The notes: a model not told the origin generated them from the sequence alone. A stretch of 64,000 nt of DNA from an uncultured Clostridia bacterium (GCA_949282385.1 CASDOP010000001.1:310001-374000), one strand, 5' to 3'; shown: positions 17,359 to 25,772, numbered from the stretch's first letter. Program-made: numbers and translations.

Positions 17359-18792
17359 TTATACCTCGTCGGGACGGGACGAAACTTCGGGGAAATCGAC
17401 GTAAAATATCGAACCCTTGCCCTCTTCCGACCGCACTCCGAAATCGAATGAGTGAGCCTGAAGAATTATTTTTACTATGTTAAGTCCCAACCCCGTGCCT
17501 TTTACGGGACGGTTGTGGGTATCCTTTGAACGATAATATCTGTCCCAGATATGGCTTCGTTCCTCTTCGCTTATGCCCTTGCCCGTGTCCCTGACGGCAA
17601 AGCGTATGCGGTTTTCTTCGGGAACGTATTTGAGCGAAACATATACGCTCTTGTCGTCGCCCGTATAGTTGACCGCATTGGATATGAGGTTGTAAATAAC
17701 CTGACCTATCTTCTCCTCGTCTGCAAGCGTGTACATATCGGCATCTATGTCTACGTAAAATTTGTAGTCCGCCGTCTGCTGGAGATAATCGAACTTGTTC
17801 ATTATGCTGTAGGTGAATTCTGTCAGGTTGAAAACCTTTTTATTGAGTTCGGAAAGTCCCGCGCTGACTTTTGAGGCATTGAGAATGTCGTTTACAAGTC
17901 CCGTAAGTCTGTCCGCCTCGTCTATTATAACTTTGAGATGCTGAGACCTTTTTACGGGGTCGTTGCCCGAAATTTCCTCTATCATTGAGGCGTAAGCCTT
18001 TATCATAGTCAGCGGCGTGCGCAAATCGTGGGATACGTTAGCCAAAAGTTCCTTCTGGAATTCTTCGCTCTTTTTCATTTCGTCCTTGGCGTAATTGAGC
18101 GTATCCGAGAGCTGAGCTATTTCCTGATATTCCGCAGAGGCGAACTTTACCGAATAATCGCCCTCCGCCATGCGCGCAGCCGTACCCGACATATTTTTTA
18201 TGGGACGCGAAATGCGCTGCGCAAGCAGGTAGGATATCACAAAGGATATGACTATTGCCACGGCAGCGATGACGATTATATAAATCTGCATGCTGCGCAC
18301 GGAACTTACTATTATGCTGAGAGGATAGCGCACGAACAGGTAATACTGCTGACGGTTGAACACAACGCAGGAAGCATAGTTGAGCATATTGCCGTCGTGA
18401 TAAATGACGGCGCGTTTATCCGTCCACCCGTTAACCCTAGAACACATATCGCCGACGACGCTTTCCCAATCGGACGGCGTTTCCGCCGTGGCAATGTACG
18501 CTTCGCCGTCGAAACTTACCAAAAACGCTTCTATGCCCTCCGATATGGCGTAGCCGTTCATAATTCTTATAACGTCTTGTTCAGGCATATTGACTTTGCC
18601 GTCCACAAACGCCGTAAGATTGTTTCCTATAGAAGTTATATGATTTTTTGCCTGCGCAGAATAAGCGTTGCTCAAAACGCCGTAGCATACCAACGATACT
18701 ACGGCTATGAGAATGACTGTGAAAAAAGCAAAGTACCGCCAGAGCAGTATATTCATGCTTTTAATTTTTCTTAAAGGCAAATCAGACTTCAA
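17359..18792 (-). CDS. Sensor histidine kinase (PhoR/BaeS type)
   Basis: 477 residues. TM1 is at about 15-37, an extracellular sensor of about 130 residues follows, and TM2 is near 170-192. Then come a HAMP linker, a HisKA domain with SHDLRTPLTMIK (phospho-accepting His) and a HATPase_c domain with the N box ISNAVNY and G boxes DTGKGIS and GTGLGLNIV. It phosphorylates the regulator encoded just upstream. The start is uncertain: I use TTG 18792, overlapping the regulator stop by 11 bp, because it gives the LRKIKSMN lead-in common in such kinases; ATG 18756 is the alternative. The ligand is unknown. Confidence 0.9.
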   Translation of the reverse strand: MKSDLPLRKIKSMNILLWRYFAFFTVILIAVVSLVCYGVLSNAYSAQAKNHITSIGNNLTAFVDGKVNMPEQDVIRIMNGYAISEGIEAFLVSFDGEAYIATAETPSDWESVVGDMCSRVNGWTDKRAVIYHDGNMLNYASCVVFNRQQYYLFVRYPLSIIVSSVRSMQIYIIVIAAVAIVISFVISYLLAQRISRPIKNMSGTAARMAEGDYSVKFASAEYQEIAQLSDTLNYAKDEMKKSEEFQKELLANVSHDLRTPLTMIKAYASMIEEISGNDPVKRSQHLKVIIDEADRLTGLVNDILNASKVSAGLSELNKKVFNLTEFTYSIMNKFDYLQQTADYKFYVDIDADMYTLADEEKIGQVIYNLISNAVNYTGDDKSVYVSLKYVPEENRIRFAVRDTGKGISEEERSHIWDRYYRSKDTHNRPVKGTGLGLNIVKIILQAHSFDFGVRSEEGKGSIFYVDFPEVSSRPDEV

Positions 18793-19450
18793 ATTTATAT
18801 CCCAGTCCGCGGAGCGTAACGATAAATTTGCGGTACTGCTTGAGGTTTGCGCGCAACATCTTTATGTGCGTATCCACCGTGCGGTCGTCGCCGTAAAAAT
18901 CGAAGCCCCATACGTCATACAATAATTTCTCTCGCGTGAGAGCTATGCCCTTGTTCTTTATAAAGTAAAAGAGTATTTCGTATTCCTTAGGCGTAAGCTC
19001 TGCCTTTTCCCCGTCGACGTAGACGTTTCTTCCCGCCATGTCCACGGTAAGTCCTTCAAAAGTTACGACGTCCGTATTCGCGTTTTCCGCAGCACTGCGG
19101 CGCTTGGTTACGGCGTTAATCCTCGCCATTACTTCCTTGGGCGAAAAAGGTTTTGTTACATAATCGTCAACGCCTATTTCGAAACCGAAAAGTTTGTCGT
19201 ATTCTTCCCCCCTCGCCGAAAGCATTATGACGGGGATGTCCTTGGTCTTTTTTATTTCCTTTACCGCGGAAAATCCGTCCAGCTTAGGCATCATGACGTC
19301 CATGAGAATGACGTCGTAATCGTTGTCGCGGCACATCCTGACGGCTTCCATTCCGTCGGTAGCCTCAAAGGCTTCGTTGCCCTCGAACTCAACGTACTCT
19401 TTAAGCACGTTCCTTATCATGTCCTCATCGTCTACTATAAGCACTTTCAT
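18782..19450 (-). CDS. OmpR/PhoB-family response regulator
   Basis: 222 residues. The receiver domain (1-115) has acidic residues VDDED, phospho-Asp in ILMDVMMPKLDG and the switch lysine in VTKPFS. The winged-helix domain (about 130-222) ends in a DRTVDTHIKMLRANLKQY...GLGYKFEV motif. AAGGAG stands about 9 nt before ATG. It probably controls genes in response to the partner kinase; targets are not evident. Neighbouring repair and ABC genes are separately promoted. Confidence 0.95.
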   Translation of the reverse strand: MKVLIVDDEDMIRNVLKEYVEFEGNEAFEATDGMEAVRMCRDNDYDVILMDVMMPKLDGFSAVKEIKKTKDIPVIMLSARGEEYDKLFGFEIGVDDYVTKPFSPKEVMARINAVTKRRSAAENANTDVVTFEGLTVDMAGRNVYVDGEKAELTPKEYEILFYFIKNKGIALTREKLLYDVWGFDFYGDDRTVDTHIKMLRANLKQYRKFIVTLRGLGYKFEV

Positions 19451-19577
19451 AATGCCGTCTCCTTAAGCGGGGATTTGTTATGTCTTTATTATAACCCTAT
19501 TTGTGTAAATATAAATGCTTTATAATGAAATAATTGTGAAACTTGATATAATTTTTATTATTTTTTGCAAATTGCGC

Positions 19578-19606
19578 TTGACAAACGCGTTGAGAGGCAA
19601 TATAAT
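19578..19606 (+). promoter_or_regulatory. Consensus sigma-A promoter of the radical-SAM repair operon
   Basis: TTGACA, exactly 17 nt, TATAAT: a perfect match. Transcription should begin near 19613, giving a leader of about 70 nt. A promoter this strong usually needs a repressor, which fits the LexA-like box at the start site. Confidence 0.9.
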
Positions 19607-19613
19607 AACAATA

Positions 19614-19627
19614 CAAACAAATGTTTA
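19614..19627. promoter_or_regulatory. Candidate LexA (SOS) box at the radical-SAM repair promoter
   Basis: CAAACAAATGTTTA fits CGAACRNRYGTTYC at 12 of 14 positions, with AAC-N4-GTT intact. It lies 7 bp after the -10, almost the same register as the box at uvrBA. Confidence 0.6.
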
Positions 19628-19684
19628 TTGCGGTATAATTCGGGTTTAAACCGCAAAAAATTTGTATGTTGAGAGGTTTACGTT

Positions 19685-20944
19685 ATGTTTGACGCGGAGA
19701 GATTGGAAACACTTACCGAAAGCGCAAAGTATGACGTATCCTGTTCTTCGTCCGGTTCAAAACGGGTTAACAAGGACGGAGGGCTTGGAAATGCTTCCGT
19801 CGGAGGAATATGCCACTCCTTTACCCCCGACGGAAGATGTATTTCCCTGCTCAAAATACTGATGAGCAACGAATGCATTTACAACTGCGAATACTGCCCA
19901 AACAGGGCGGAAGCAGACGTCAGGCGCGCTCGGGCAACGCCCGAAGAAATATGCGAGCTGACAATAAATTTTTACAAGCGAAATTATATTGAAGGACTGT
20001 TCCTCTCTTCCGCGGTCTTCGACACGCCGAACAGGACGATGGAAATGCTGACGAGCACCGTCATAATGCTGAGGAAAGAATACAACTTCAACGGATATAT
20101 ACACCTCAAAGGCATACCGCACGCCGACGACGAACTGTGTCTGCGCGCCGCGAAATATGTTGACAGAATGAGCTACAACATAGAATTGCCGAGCGAAAAA
20201 TCTTTGAAACTTCTCGCGCCGCAAAAGACAAGAGAAAGCCTTATCACGCCCATGAAAAAGCTGTATGCGGCTACTCTTTACGACAGGGAAAACAAAATCG
20301 CGGCAAAACAGCGTTCCATTCCAGCGGGACAGACGACACAGATGATTATAGGCGCTTCGCCCGAACGCGACGGGCAGATATTGCGTCTTACGCAGGCGCT
20401 TTACAGAAACATGGGACTGAAGAGAGTTTATTACTCTTCATATATCCCCGTAGTCAGAAGCGCAAAACTGCCCGACAAGGCGGAGGGACTGCTGCGCGAA
20501 CACAGGCTGTATCAGGCGGACTGGCTGCTCAGGTTTTACGGTTTCGACATAGAGGAACTGTGCGGCGACGATGAAAATCTTTCGCCCGAATACGACCCCA
20601 AATGCGCATGGGCGCTTAAAAACATGCACCTCTTCCCCGTTGAAATCAACACCGCGCCGCTCGAAATGCTGCTGCGCGTGCCGGGTATAGGCGCGCGGGG
20701 AGCTTACCGCATAGTTGAGGCGAGAAAATTTGCCGCTCTCGACTTCGATAATCTCAAAAAAATGCGCATAATACTCAAAAGGGCAAAGCACTTTATTACC
20801 TGCAAAGGCAAATTTTACGGCGCGGAGGGTGAAAAAATGATAAAGGCGTCGCTCATGCTGTGCGACGGAATGCAAAACGCCGAGCAACTTTCGCTGTTTT
20901 CCTCCCCTGCCGAAGGCTTTTCCGCCCTGAGCGGTGAACTATGA
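19685..20944 (+). CDS. Putative DNA modification/repair radical SAM protein (TIGR03916-like)
   Basis: 419 residues. The radical-SAM cluster motif CIYNCEYC puts cysteines at 64, 68 and 71 (CxxxCxxC), which hold a 4Fe-4S cluster. The N-terminal half has a KYDVSCSSSGSKR stretch, and the C-terminal part has a helix-hairpin-helix (NTAPLEMLLRVPGIGARGA, about 320-340), a DNA-binding element. This layout matches the family named putative DNA modification/repair radical SAM protein, which travels with the next gene. The lesion or base acted on is unknown. It begins 6 bases after AGAGG and is likely damage-inducible. Confidence 0.85.
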   Translation: MFDAERLETLTESAKYDVSCSSSGSKRVNKDGGLGNASVGGICHSFTPDGRCISLLKILMSNECIYNCEYCPNRAEADVRRARATPEEICELTINFYKRNYIEGLFLSSAVFDTPNRTMEMLTSTVIMLRKEYNFNGYIHLKGIPHADDELCLRAAKYVDRMSYNIELPSEKSLKLLAPQKTRESLITPMKKLYAATLYDRENKIAAKQRSIPAGQTTQMIIGASPERDGQILRLTQALYRNMGLKRVYYSSYIPVVRSAKLPDKAEGLLREHRLYQADWLLRFYGFDIEELCGDDENLSPEYDPKCAWALKNMHLFPVEINTAPLEMLLRVPGIGARGAYRIVEARKFAALDFDNLKKMRIILKRAKHFITCKGKFYGAEGEKMIKASLMLCDGMQNAEQLSLFSSPAEGFSALSGEL

Positions 20945-21687
20945 CTTTTTATCTCGTGGACGGCAGCACAGACTGCTTTTATACCGCCGTTTTCGACGGA
21001 TATTCAGACAATCAGGCTATAATTTCGAGCAATTCAGACGTGCAGCTCGAGCTTGGCTGCGTTATCAAGGAAGTCACACCTCAGACAGATAAGGCTGCCC
21101 GCGTCAAAAAAAAGATAGGCGAATACGATGGCAGAGCGCTCGGCGATATCGACCTCATTCTGCGCTCGGGCGAAAGCGGCAAGGAACAGGCCGCTTTGGA
21201 ATATATAAGGCTGATTATAAAACACAGGCAACCCGTGCGCACCATGACAAACATACCCGCCGTAATGGAAGCAAACGACATACGCGCACGAGTTACGGGG
21301 GAAATTCATAAGTATCACGGATTTCTGCGTTTTATGGAAAATCAGAGCGGCGTGCTGTACGCCCCCTATTCGCCCGTGGCAGACATAACCGACCTCGTCG
21401 CGCCACACTTTGCCAAGCGCTTCGGCAACCAGAAATTTGTCATTCACGACGTCAGAAGAAAGATTGCCGCAATGTACGACGGCGAACAGATTGTTGTATG
21501 TATGGCAGGCGGCGCGGAAATTTATCTTTCCGAATACGAAAAGACCTTTGAAGAGCTGTGGAAACTTTACTATAAATCGGTAAACATCGCCGAGCGACCG
21601 CACGAAAAGCAGATGAAAGGCTACATGCCCGTGCGGTACTGGAAATTTATGCCCGAAAAATACGACGGCGGCTCTTTTCCTCAATAA
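20941..21687 (+). CDS. Probable DNA metabolism protein (TIGR03915-like)
   Basis: 248 residues, overlapping the radical-SAM stop by 4 bp, so coupled to it. The start MTFYLVDGSTDCFYTAVFDGY and the central HGFLRFMENQSGVLYAPYSPVADI match the partner family that always sits beside the radical-SAM repair protein; in other genomes the partner is fused to a uracil-DNA-glycosylase-like domain. The glycosylase part is absent here. No catalytic residues can be named. Its role is inferred from pairing alone. Confidence 0.75.
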   Translation: MTFYLVDGSTDCFYTAVFDGYSDNQAIISSNSDVQLELGCVIKEVTPQTDKAARVKKKIGEYDGRALGDIDLILRSGESGKEQAALEYIRLIIKHRQPVRTMTNIPAVMEANDIRARVTGEIHKYHGFLRFMENQSGVLYAPYSPVADITDLVAPHFAKRFGNQKFVIHDVRRKIAAMYDGEQIVVCMAGGAEIYLSEYEKTFEELWKLYYKSVNIAERPHEKQMKGYMPVRYWKFMPEKYDGGSFPQ

Positions 21688-21915
21688 TGCGCCCAAAAAC
21701 GACCACGGCTGCAGAACATAATTTGCAGACTTGCGGAAAGATAAATCCGCCCCTTCGCGGAAGCTTTAGCATTAATTTGCTTCGCGCAGGCGTTTTACCG
21801 CTTAAACTACGCGAACATTTTCGACCGCAGTCGCACAAGCGTATTTAACAATGCGACCTTGCCAACTCTTAACATAAACTTGTCAACGCCTTTCGGCGAA
21901 GACAGCCCTTAAAAT

Positions 21916-21948
21916 AAAAAATCCCCCGTCTACACGGGGGATTTTTTT
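21916..21948. terminator. Bidirectional terminator between the repair operon and mrp
   Basis: ATCCCCCGT/ACGGGGGAT hairpin with A and T runs on both sides; it touches the mrp stop codon and serves both convergent units. The roughly 225 bp before it (21688-21912) show no gene. Confidence 0.88.
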
Positions 21949-22789
21949 ACTTTTTGACAGATTTGAGCTGTTCGTCGATTTTATCGAAAAATGAAGAAAG
22001 ATAATTGTTTTTGATTTCTTCCAACTTGCCTTCGTCGGCTGCCGTCGTAAGCGAGCGGTCGATAGGCACTTTGACAACGTTTGATATACCGTTTTCGAGC
22101 GCGATTGCGTCTACTTTACTCTCGCCGAACACAGAAATTTTTCTGCCGCAGTCGGGGCATTCGATATAACTCATATTTTCGACTATACCGAGTATGGGTA
22201 CGTTCATCATAGCCGCCATATTGACAGCCTTTTTGACTATCATTCCTACGAGATCCTGAGGCGTGGTTACTATTATTATACCGTCGAGAGGAATGCTCTG
22301 GAATATGGTCAGAGGCACGTCCCCCGTTCCGGGCGGCATGTCGATAAACATATAGTCTACGCCCTGCCAGATCACGTCCGTCCAGAACTGAAGCACCGTA
22401 CCGGATATGAGCGAACCGCGCCATACTACGGGCTCATCTTCCTTTTCAAGCAGAACGTTCATGGACATAACCTGTATGCCGTCTTTTGACAAAACGGGAA
22501 GAATTCCCGCTTCGCTGCCCATTGCGCGTGAGTGTATGCCGAACATCTTGGGAATGGAAGGTCCGGTTATATCTGCGTCCATAAGCGCCGTAACGTAACC
22601 TTTGTTCTGCGAAGCCGAAGCGAGCATGGCGCTGGTCATCGATTTGCCGACGCCGCCCTTACCAGATACAACGGCTATTACCCTCTTTATGTCGCTCATC
22701 GCGTGAGGCTTTTTAAGAAAACTTTTAGGATCGCGCGACGAACAGTTCTCTCCGCAGGAGGAACAATCGTGGTTGCAATTTTCAGACAT
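21947..22789 (-). CDS. mrp: Mrp/NBP35-type iron-sulfur carrier ATPase
   Basis: 280 residues. A cysteine-rich N-terminus (CNHDCSSCGENC, about residues 4-16) resembles the cluster-binding region of Nbp35. It is followed by a deviant Walker A VVSGKGGVGKS, the switch motif DADITGPSIPKMFG and a conserved CPDCG near the C-terminal third. Mrp proteins bind and pass on 4Fe-4S clusters. Likely clients here include the radical-SAM protein and the class I fumarase. The promoter TTGACA-17-TAAAAT (22816-22844) and AAAGGAG support ATG 22789. Confidence 0.92.
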   Translation of the reverse strand: MSENCNHDCSSCGENCSSRDPKSFLKKPHAMSDIKRVIAVVSGKGGVGKSMTSAMLASASQNKGYVTALMDADITGPSIPKMFGIHSRAMGSEAGILPVLSKDGIQVMSMNVLLEKEDEPVVWRGSLISGTVLQFWTDVIWQGVDYMFIDMPPGTGDVPLTIFQSIPLDGIIIVTTPQDLVGMIVKKAVNMAAMMNVPILGIVENMSYIECPDCGRKISVFGESKVDAIALENGISNVVKVPIDRSLTTAADEGKLEEIKNNYLSSFFDKIDEQLKSVKK

Positions 22790-22815
22790 AAATTTCTCCT
22801 TTAAAAAACAATATC

Positions 22816-22844
22816 ATTTTATGTTATGGTGCTTTGTTTGTCAA
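22816..22844 (-). promoter_or_regulatory. Sigma-A promoter of mrp
   Basis: Minus strand TTGACA, 17 nt, TAAAAT, about 27 bp before the ATG; divergent from the SRP RNA promoter. Confidence 0.8.
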
Positions 22845-22871
22845 GTTATTTGCAAACGCAGTAAAATTTAC

Positions 22872-22900
22872 TTGCAAATTATTGCTCCTTTTGCTATAAT
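22872..22900 (+). promoter_or_regulatory. Promoter of the SRP RNA gene (TTGCAA-17-TATAAT)
   Basis: The -35 is the TTGCAA variant with a perfect -10; transcription starts near 22907, matching the 5' strand of the RNA's closing stem. Confidence 0.8.
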
Positions 22901-22906
22901 CTTTTT

Positions 22907-23174
22907 GCTGCGCTAAGTGGGGAGTCAGCGGTGCCCTGTACCTGCAATCCGCTACAGCAGGACCGAATTTCCCCTCTCGGCTTCCCGAGTGGAAGGCTGC
23001 GCCGTACAAGGAGTGTTGATAACAAGGTCTTATGCAACCGACAGCTGCGAACCGTGTCAGGATAGGGATATAGCAGCACTAAACAGTTTAGTCGGTGTGC
23101 CATAAGGTTGCTTTGCAGTAGCCACCTATACGGTTTACGCTTCGGCTTTGGTCGACAAAAGGGGATGCGCAGTT
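22907..23174 (+). ncRNA. ffs: Signal recognition particle RNA, large Bacillus-type (6S-like scRNA)
   Basis: About 268 nt with an Alu domain and an S domain. The 5' part has GCTAAGTGGGGAG, AGCGGTGCCCTGTACCTGC and CGCTACAGCAGGACCGAAT, near-identical in order to Bacillus scRNA. The Ffh-binding arm reads GTCAGG, then ATA-GGGA-TAT, then AGCAGC: a GNRA tetraloop on an AU-rich stem in place of the common UCC-GGAA-GGA. The two ends pair (CTGCGC/GCGCAG). It targets nascent membrane proteins together with Ffh. Confidence 0.95.
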
Positions 23175-23188
23175 TTTTTGAAAATTAT

Positions 23189-23220
23189 GCGGCAGACGGA
23201 ATTATTCGTCTGCCGCTTTT
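23189..23220 (+). terminator. Terminator of the SRP RNA gene
   Basis: 10-bp stem GCGGCAGACG/CGTCTGCCGC with an 8-nt loop, followed by TTTT and further T-rich sequence. Confidence 0.88.
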
Positions 23221-23290
23221 ACGTTTTTTACGGTGTGCGTGCAGAACAACTCCGCCTTACACCCTGCTATTTTCCATAAAACAATTTAAA

Positions 23291-23317
23291 TGCGGCGCGT
23301 TAATTTAACGCGCCGCA
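23291..23317. terminator. Perfect palindrome, likely 3' end of the ABC exporter operon
   Basis: TGCGGCGCGTTAA and its exact complement with one base between. It lies 45 bp after the permease stop; T-rich sequence follows on both sides but without a long uninterrupted run. Confidence 0.65.
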
Positions 23318-23362
23318 TATATTTTAATTTAAGGGTTAATGCACCGAATATATTCATTATGC

Positions 23363-24520
23363 TTATCTGTTGAACATAATTTTTTCCGAATTGAACATTA
23401 CGGCAAGCAATACCGCAAGCAGCGCCGCGGCTACTATATTTACCGCTACGGTTATACCGAACGCGAGAGCGGACATCGTTCCCGAAAGCACGGTTGAAAT
23501 GCACAACGAGCTGTTGAGAACGGGAACAAAATACAGCCCGACAGACGCCGACGGAACGAACATGGAAACGAGCGCGCACACCATGACGAGAACCATTACA
23601 GGCACAATGAGCGAGTTTGCCTCCTTTACCGTTCTGGAATATGCCGAAATTACCGCGAGCAGCGAAACGAGCACGAGCACGGTAGATATTACGACGAGGA
23701 AAATGAGAAGGTAATCGGTAAATGCGTAGAGAGATATCGTAAGCCCCGATACTCCGCTCAAAAGATTGGGAAGCGAAAGCATGAGACCTATAAAGCTCGA
23801 TATACCGCTCAGCATGGATATTACCGAAAGCGATATGATTTTGCCCGCCGCAAGGTGCGACCTCTTTACGGGAGTTACGAGCAGAGTCGCTATAGTGCCG
23901 CGCTCCTTCTCGCCCGCTATGCTCTCCAGAACGACAGACACGCAGCCCGAGAACATGAGCATAATCAGCACCATAGGCACTATGGAAGATACCACCTGCA
24001 GCGCTACCGAAGTACTGTCGGCGAGGTCGTAAACTTCGTCCGTCCCTCCGTTTACGTCGAAGAGATTTGAAAGGCTCTCTTCGTACGCGTTGAGCAGACC
24101 GACGATTGCTTCGTATGCCGCGAGCGACTGCGTTTCGGAAGAATTGTAAAATATGCTGACGTTGGGAACGACTGTATGGTCGCTGCCCATAACTTTTTCG
24201 TCGAAGTCGGCAGGGAACACGACGTATAAATCGAGATTTCCCTTCGCAACCATGTCCTTTGCCGTCTGTTCGTCGTCAATACCGTCCACAAGCACGAACG
24301 CAGGGGACGCGATTGCCTGCTGCATGGAAGCAGGCATATTTACAACGCATATCTGCGGCGTCTGAACGCCCGACGAAACTATGGACGAGGTTACGCTTCC
24401 TATCACCGAATACACGGCGTATATGAGAAAGCCCGGCAACAGAATTGTCATTAAAAAAAGTCGCGCGTCGCCGAAAAAACGGCGGAATTCTTTTTTGATT
24501 ATGGTAAGAACGGTACTCAT
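23363..24520 (-). CDS. ABC-2 type transporter permease (NatB-like)
   Basis: 385 residues. One N-terminal TM segment (about 21-43) is followed by a large extracytoplasmic domain of about 130 residues and five or six TM segments toward the C-terminus. The E-K-E-R-G-T element (ESIAGEKERGTIATLLVTPVKR) is the coupling helix of ABC-2 exporters such as NatB/YhaP. It overlaps the ATPase stop by 4 bp. In Bacillus NatAB exports sodium; the substrate here is not deducible, and drugs or lipids are possible. Confidence 0.88.
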   Translation of the reverse strand: MSTVLTIIKKEFRRFFGDARLFLMTILLPGFLIYAVYSVIGSVTSSIVSSGVQTPQICVVNMPASMQQAIASPAFVLVDGIDDEQTAKDMVAKGNLDLYVVFPADFDEKVMGSDHTVVPNVSIFYNSSETQSLAAYEAIVGLLNAYEESLSNLFDVNGGTDEVYDLADSTSVALQVVSSIVPMVLIMLMFSGCVSVVLESIAGEKERGTIATLLVTPVKRSHLAAGKIISLSVISMLSGISSFIGLMLSLPNLLSGVSGLTISLYAFTDYLLIFLVVISTVLVLVSLLAVISAYSRTVKEANSLIVPVMVLVMVCALVSMFVPSASVGLYFVPVLNSSLCISTVLSGTMSALAFGITVAVNIVAAALLAVLLAVMFNSEKIMFNR

Positions 24521-25296
24521 TGCTGCCCTCCAGCTGCCGCAGAATACAACTCGAAAAATCTGTCCTCGAGACTAATTCCGTCGGTAAGTGCGGAAAGCGT
24601 ATCGAGAGCGACCAGCTTTCCGTCTATTATTACGCCCACTCTGTCGCACAGCTTTTCGGCGAGGGAAAATATGTGCGTGGACAAAATGACTGTTTTACCC
24701 TCCTCGCGCAGTTCGCAGAGGTAATCGGTAACCGTCTTTGCCGTGATTACGTCAAGACCGTTAGTCGGCTCGTCGAAGATTATAAACTCGGGTTCATGCA
24801 CGACCGAAACGACGAGCGAAACTTTCTGCTTCATGCCCGTGGAGAGATTTGCCATCTTTACCTGGGCGAATTTATCTATGCCGAAGCTCGAAAAAAGGCG
24901 GGCTTTGCGCTCTTCGCGCACTTCCTTTGGTATGCGATAAAGCTCAGAAAAGAAATCAAAAAGGTAATCGGGCGTGAAGAAATCTTCAAGCTTCAATTCG
25001 CTCGTGAGAAAACCTATCTTTCCTCGCACGGAATAAGGTTCGCGTATAATGCTCTTCCCGTCGATAAAGGCGTCGCCCTCGTCAGGCTTTATGAGCGTGG
25101 CGAGCATTCTGAGCGTCGTCGTCTTACCAGCCCCGTTAGGTCCCAAAAGACCGAAAATTTCGCCCTTGAACGCCGTGAACGATATATCGTTTACAGCCGT
25201 TTTAAACTTGACGCCCTTTTCGAGTTTCTGCTGTTTTAAAGAAAGTCTGAATGTCTTTTTGAGATGTTCAACTCTTAAAATTTCAGTTTGTTCCAT
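24517..25296 (-). CDS. ABC transporter ATP-binding protein (NatA-like)
   Basis: 259 residues. Walker A GPNGAGKTTTLRMLA, Q-loop region LTSELKLEDFFTPDYLFDF, signature LSTGMKQKVSLVVS, Walker B FIIFDEPTNGLD and H-loop LSTHIF. The order EIFGLLGPNGAGKTT and the TPDYLFDF-like segment place it with NatA/CcmA-type exporters. GGAG precedes ATG by about 5 nt. It supplies energy to the permease encoded just after it. Confidence 0.93.
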   Translation of the reverse strand: MEQTEILRVEHLKKTFRLSLKQQKLEKGVKFKTAVNDISFTAFKGEIFGLLGPNGAGKTTTLRMLATLIKPDEGDAFIDGKSIIREPYSVRGKIGFLTSELKLEDFFTPDYLFDFFSELYRIPKEVREERKARLFSSFGIDKFAQVKMANLSTGMKQKVSLVVSVVHEPEFIIFDEPTNGLDVITAKTVTDYLCELREEGKTVILSTHIFSLAEKLCDRVGVIIDGKLVALDTLSALTDGISLEDRFFELYSAAAGGQQ

Positions 25297-25350
25297 AAAT
25301 CTCCATATAGTTATGCCTTAACTGAATGCAATAAAAATGCACCTGCAATT

Positions 25351-25380
25351 ATTGTACTATAACTCAATTATCATTGTAAA
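25351..25380 (-). promoter_or_regulatory. Likely promoter of the NatAB-like operon
   Basis: Minus strand TTTACA, 18 nt, TACAAT, about 55 bp before the ATPase start; moderate match. Confidence 0.5.
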
Positions 25381-25443
25381 GCAAATTTTTAAAACGCGGA
25401 ATTATGTCAATATTCAGCATATTGAAATCACAGCCGTTTTGGG

Positions 25444-25482
25444 TTTAGGCTAAACCCGACTTTGATTACATTTTAACCTAAA
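25444..25482. promoter_or_regulatory. Paired palindromic sites TTTA-N3-TAAA upstream of the XRE gene
   Basis: Two 11-bp sites, TTTAGGCTAAA (25444-25454, inside a longer perfect palindrome at 25441-25457) and TTTAACCTAAA (25472-25482), have centres 28 bp apart. They stand 37 bp upstream of an extended -10 (TGATATAAT, 25516-25524) that drives the small regulator. They fit an operator pair for that regulator or another one. Confidence 0.5.
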
Positions 25483-25550
25483 ACAGATTAAATGTCAAGG
25501 GCAAAGTTTATGTGGTGATATAATTTATTTTAGCTTACGAGGTTTATGCG

Positions 25551-25766
25551 ATGATATATACTAAAATACGTGACCTGCGCGAGGACAGAGACCTCAACCA
25601 GACACAGGTTGCTACAATACTGGGAATGTCTCAGACGGGATATTCTAAATATGAGACCGGCGAAAACGACATACCTACTGAAATACTTATCAAACTTGCT
25701 GATTTTTACGGCGTAAGCATAGACTTCCTTCTCGGACAAACGAATAACCCTAAAAGAAACAAATAA
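25551..25766 (+). CDS. Small XRE-family DNA-binding regulator
   Basis: 71 residues, almost entirely a Cro/CI-type helix-turn-helix: LRDLNQTQVATILGMSQTGYSKYETG-like core, then PTEILIKLADFYGVSIDFLLG. It has no sensor domain and a short basic tail (NPKRNK). GAGG lies about 9 nt before ATG 25551. It stands alone with its own promoter and terminator, divergent from the NatAB-like operon. Regulation of itself and possibly of that exporter through the palindromes upstream is inference. Confidence 0.9.
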   Translation: MIYTKIRDLREDRDLNQTQVATILGMSQTGYSKYETGENDIPTEILIKLADFYGVSIDFLLGQTNNPKRNK

Positions 25767-25772
25767 TGAAAA

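Noticed and set aside
22824..23308. Several frames of 60-70 codons across the SRP RNA
   Set aside because: The sequence is fully explained by a structured RNA with its own promoter and terminator; none of the frames has a ribosome binding site or motif.
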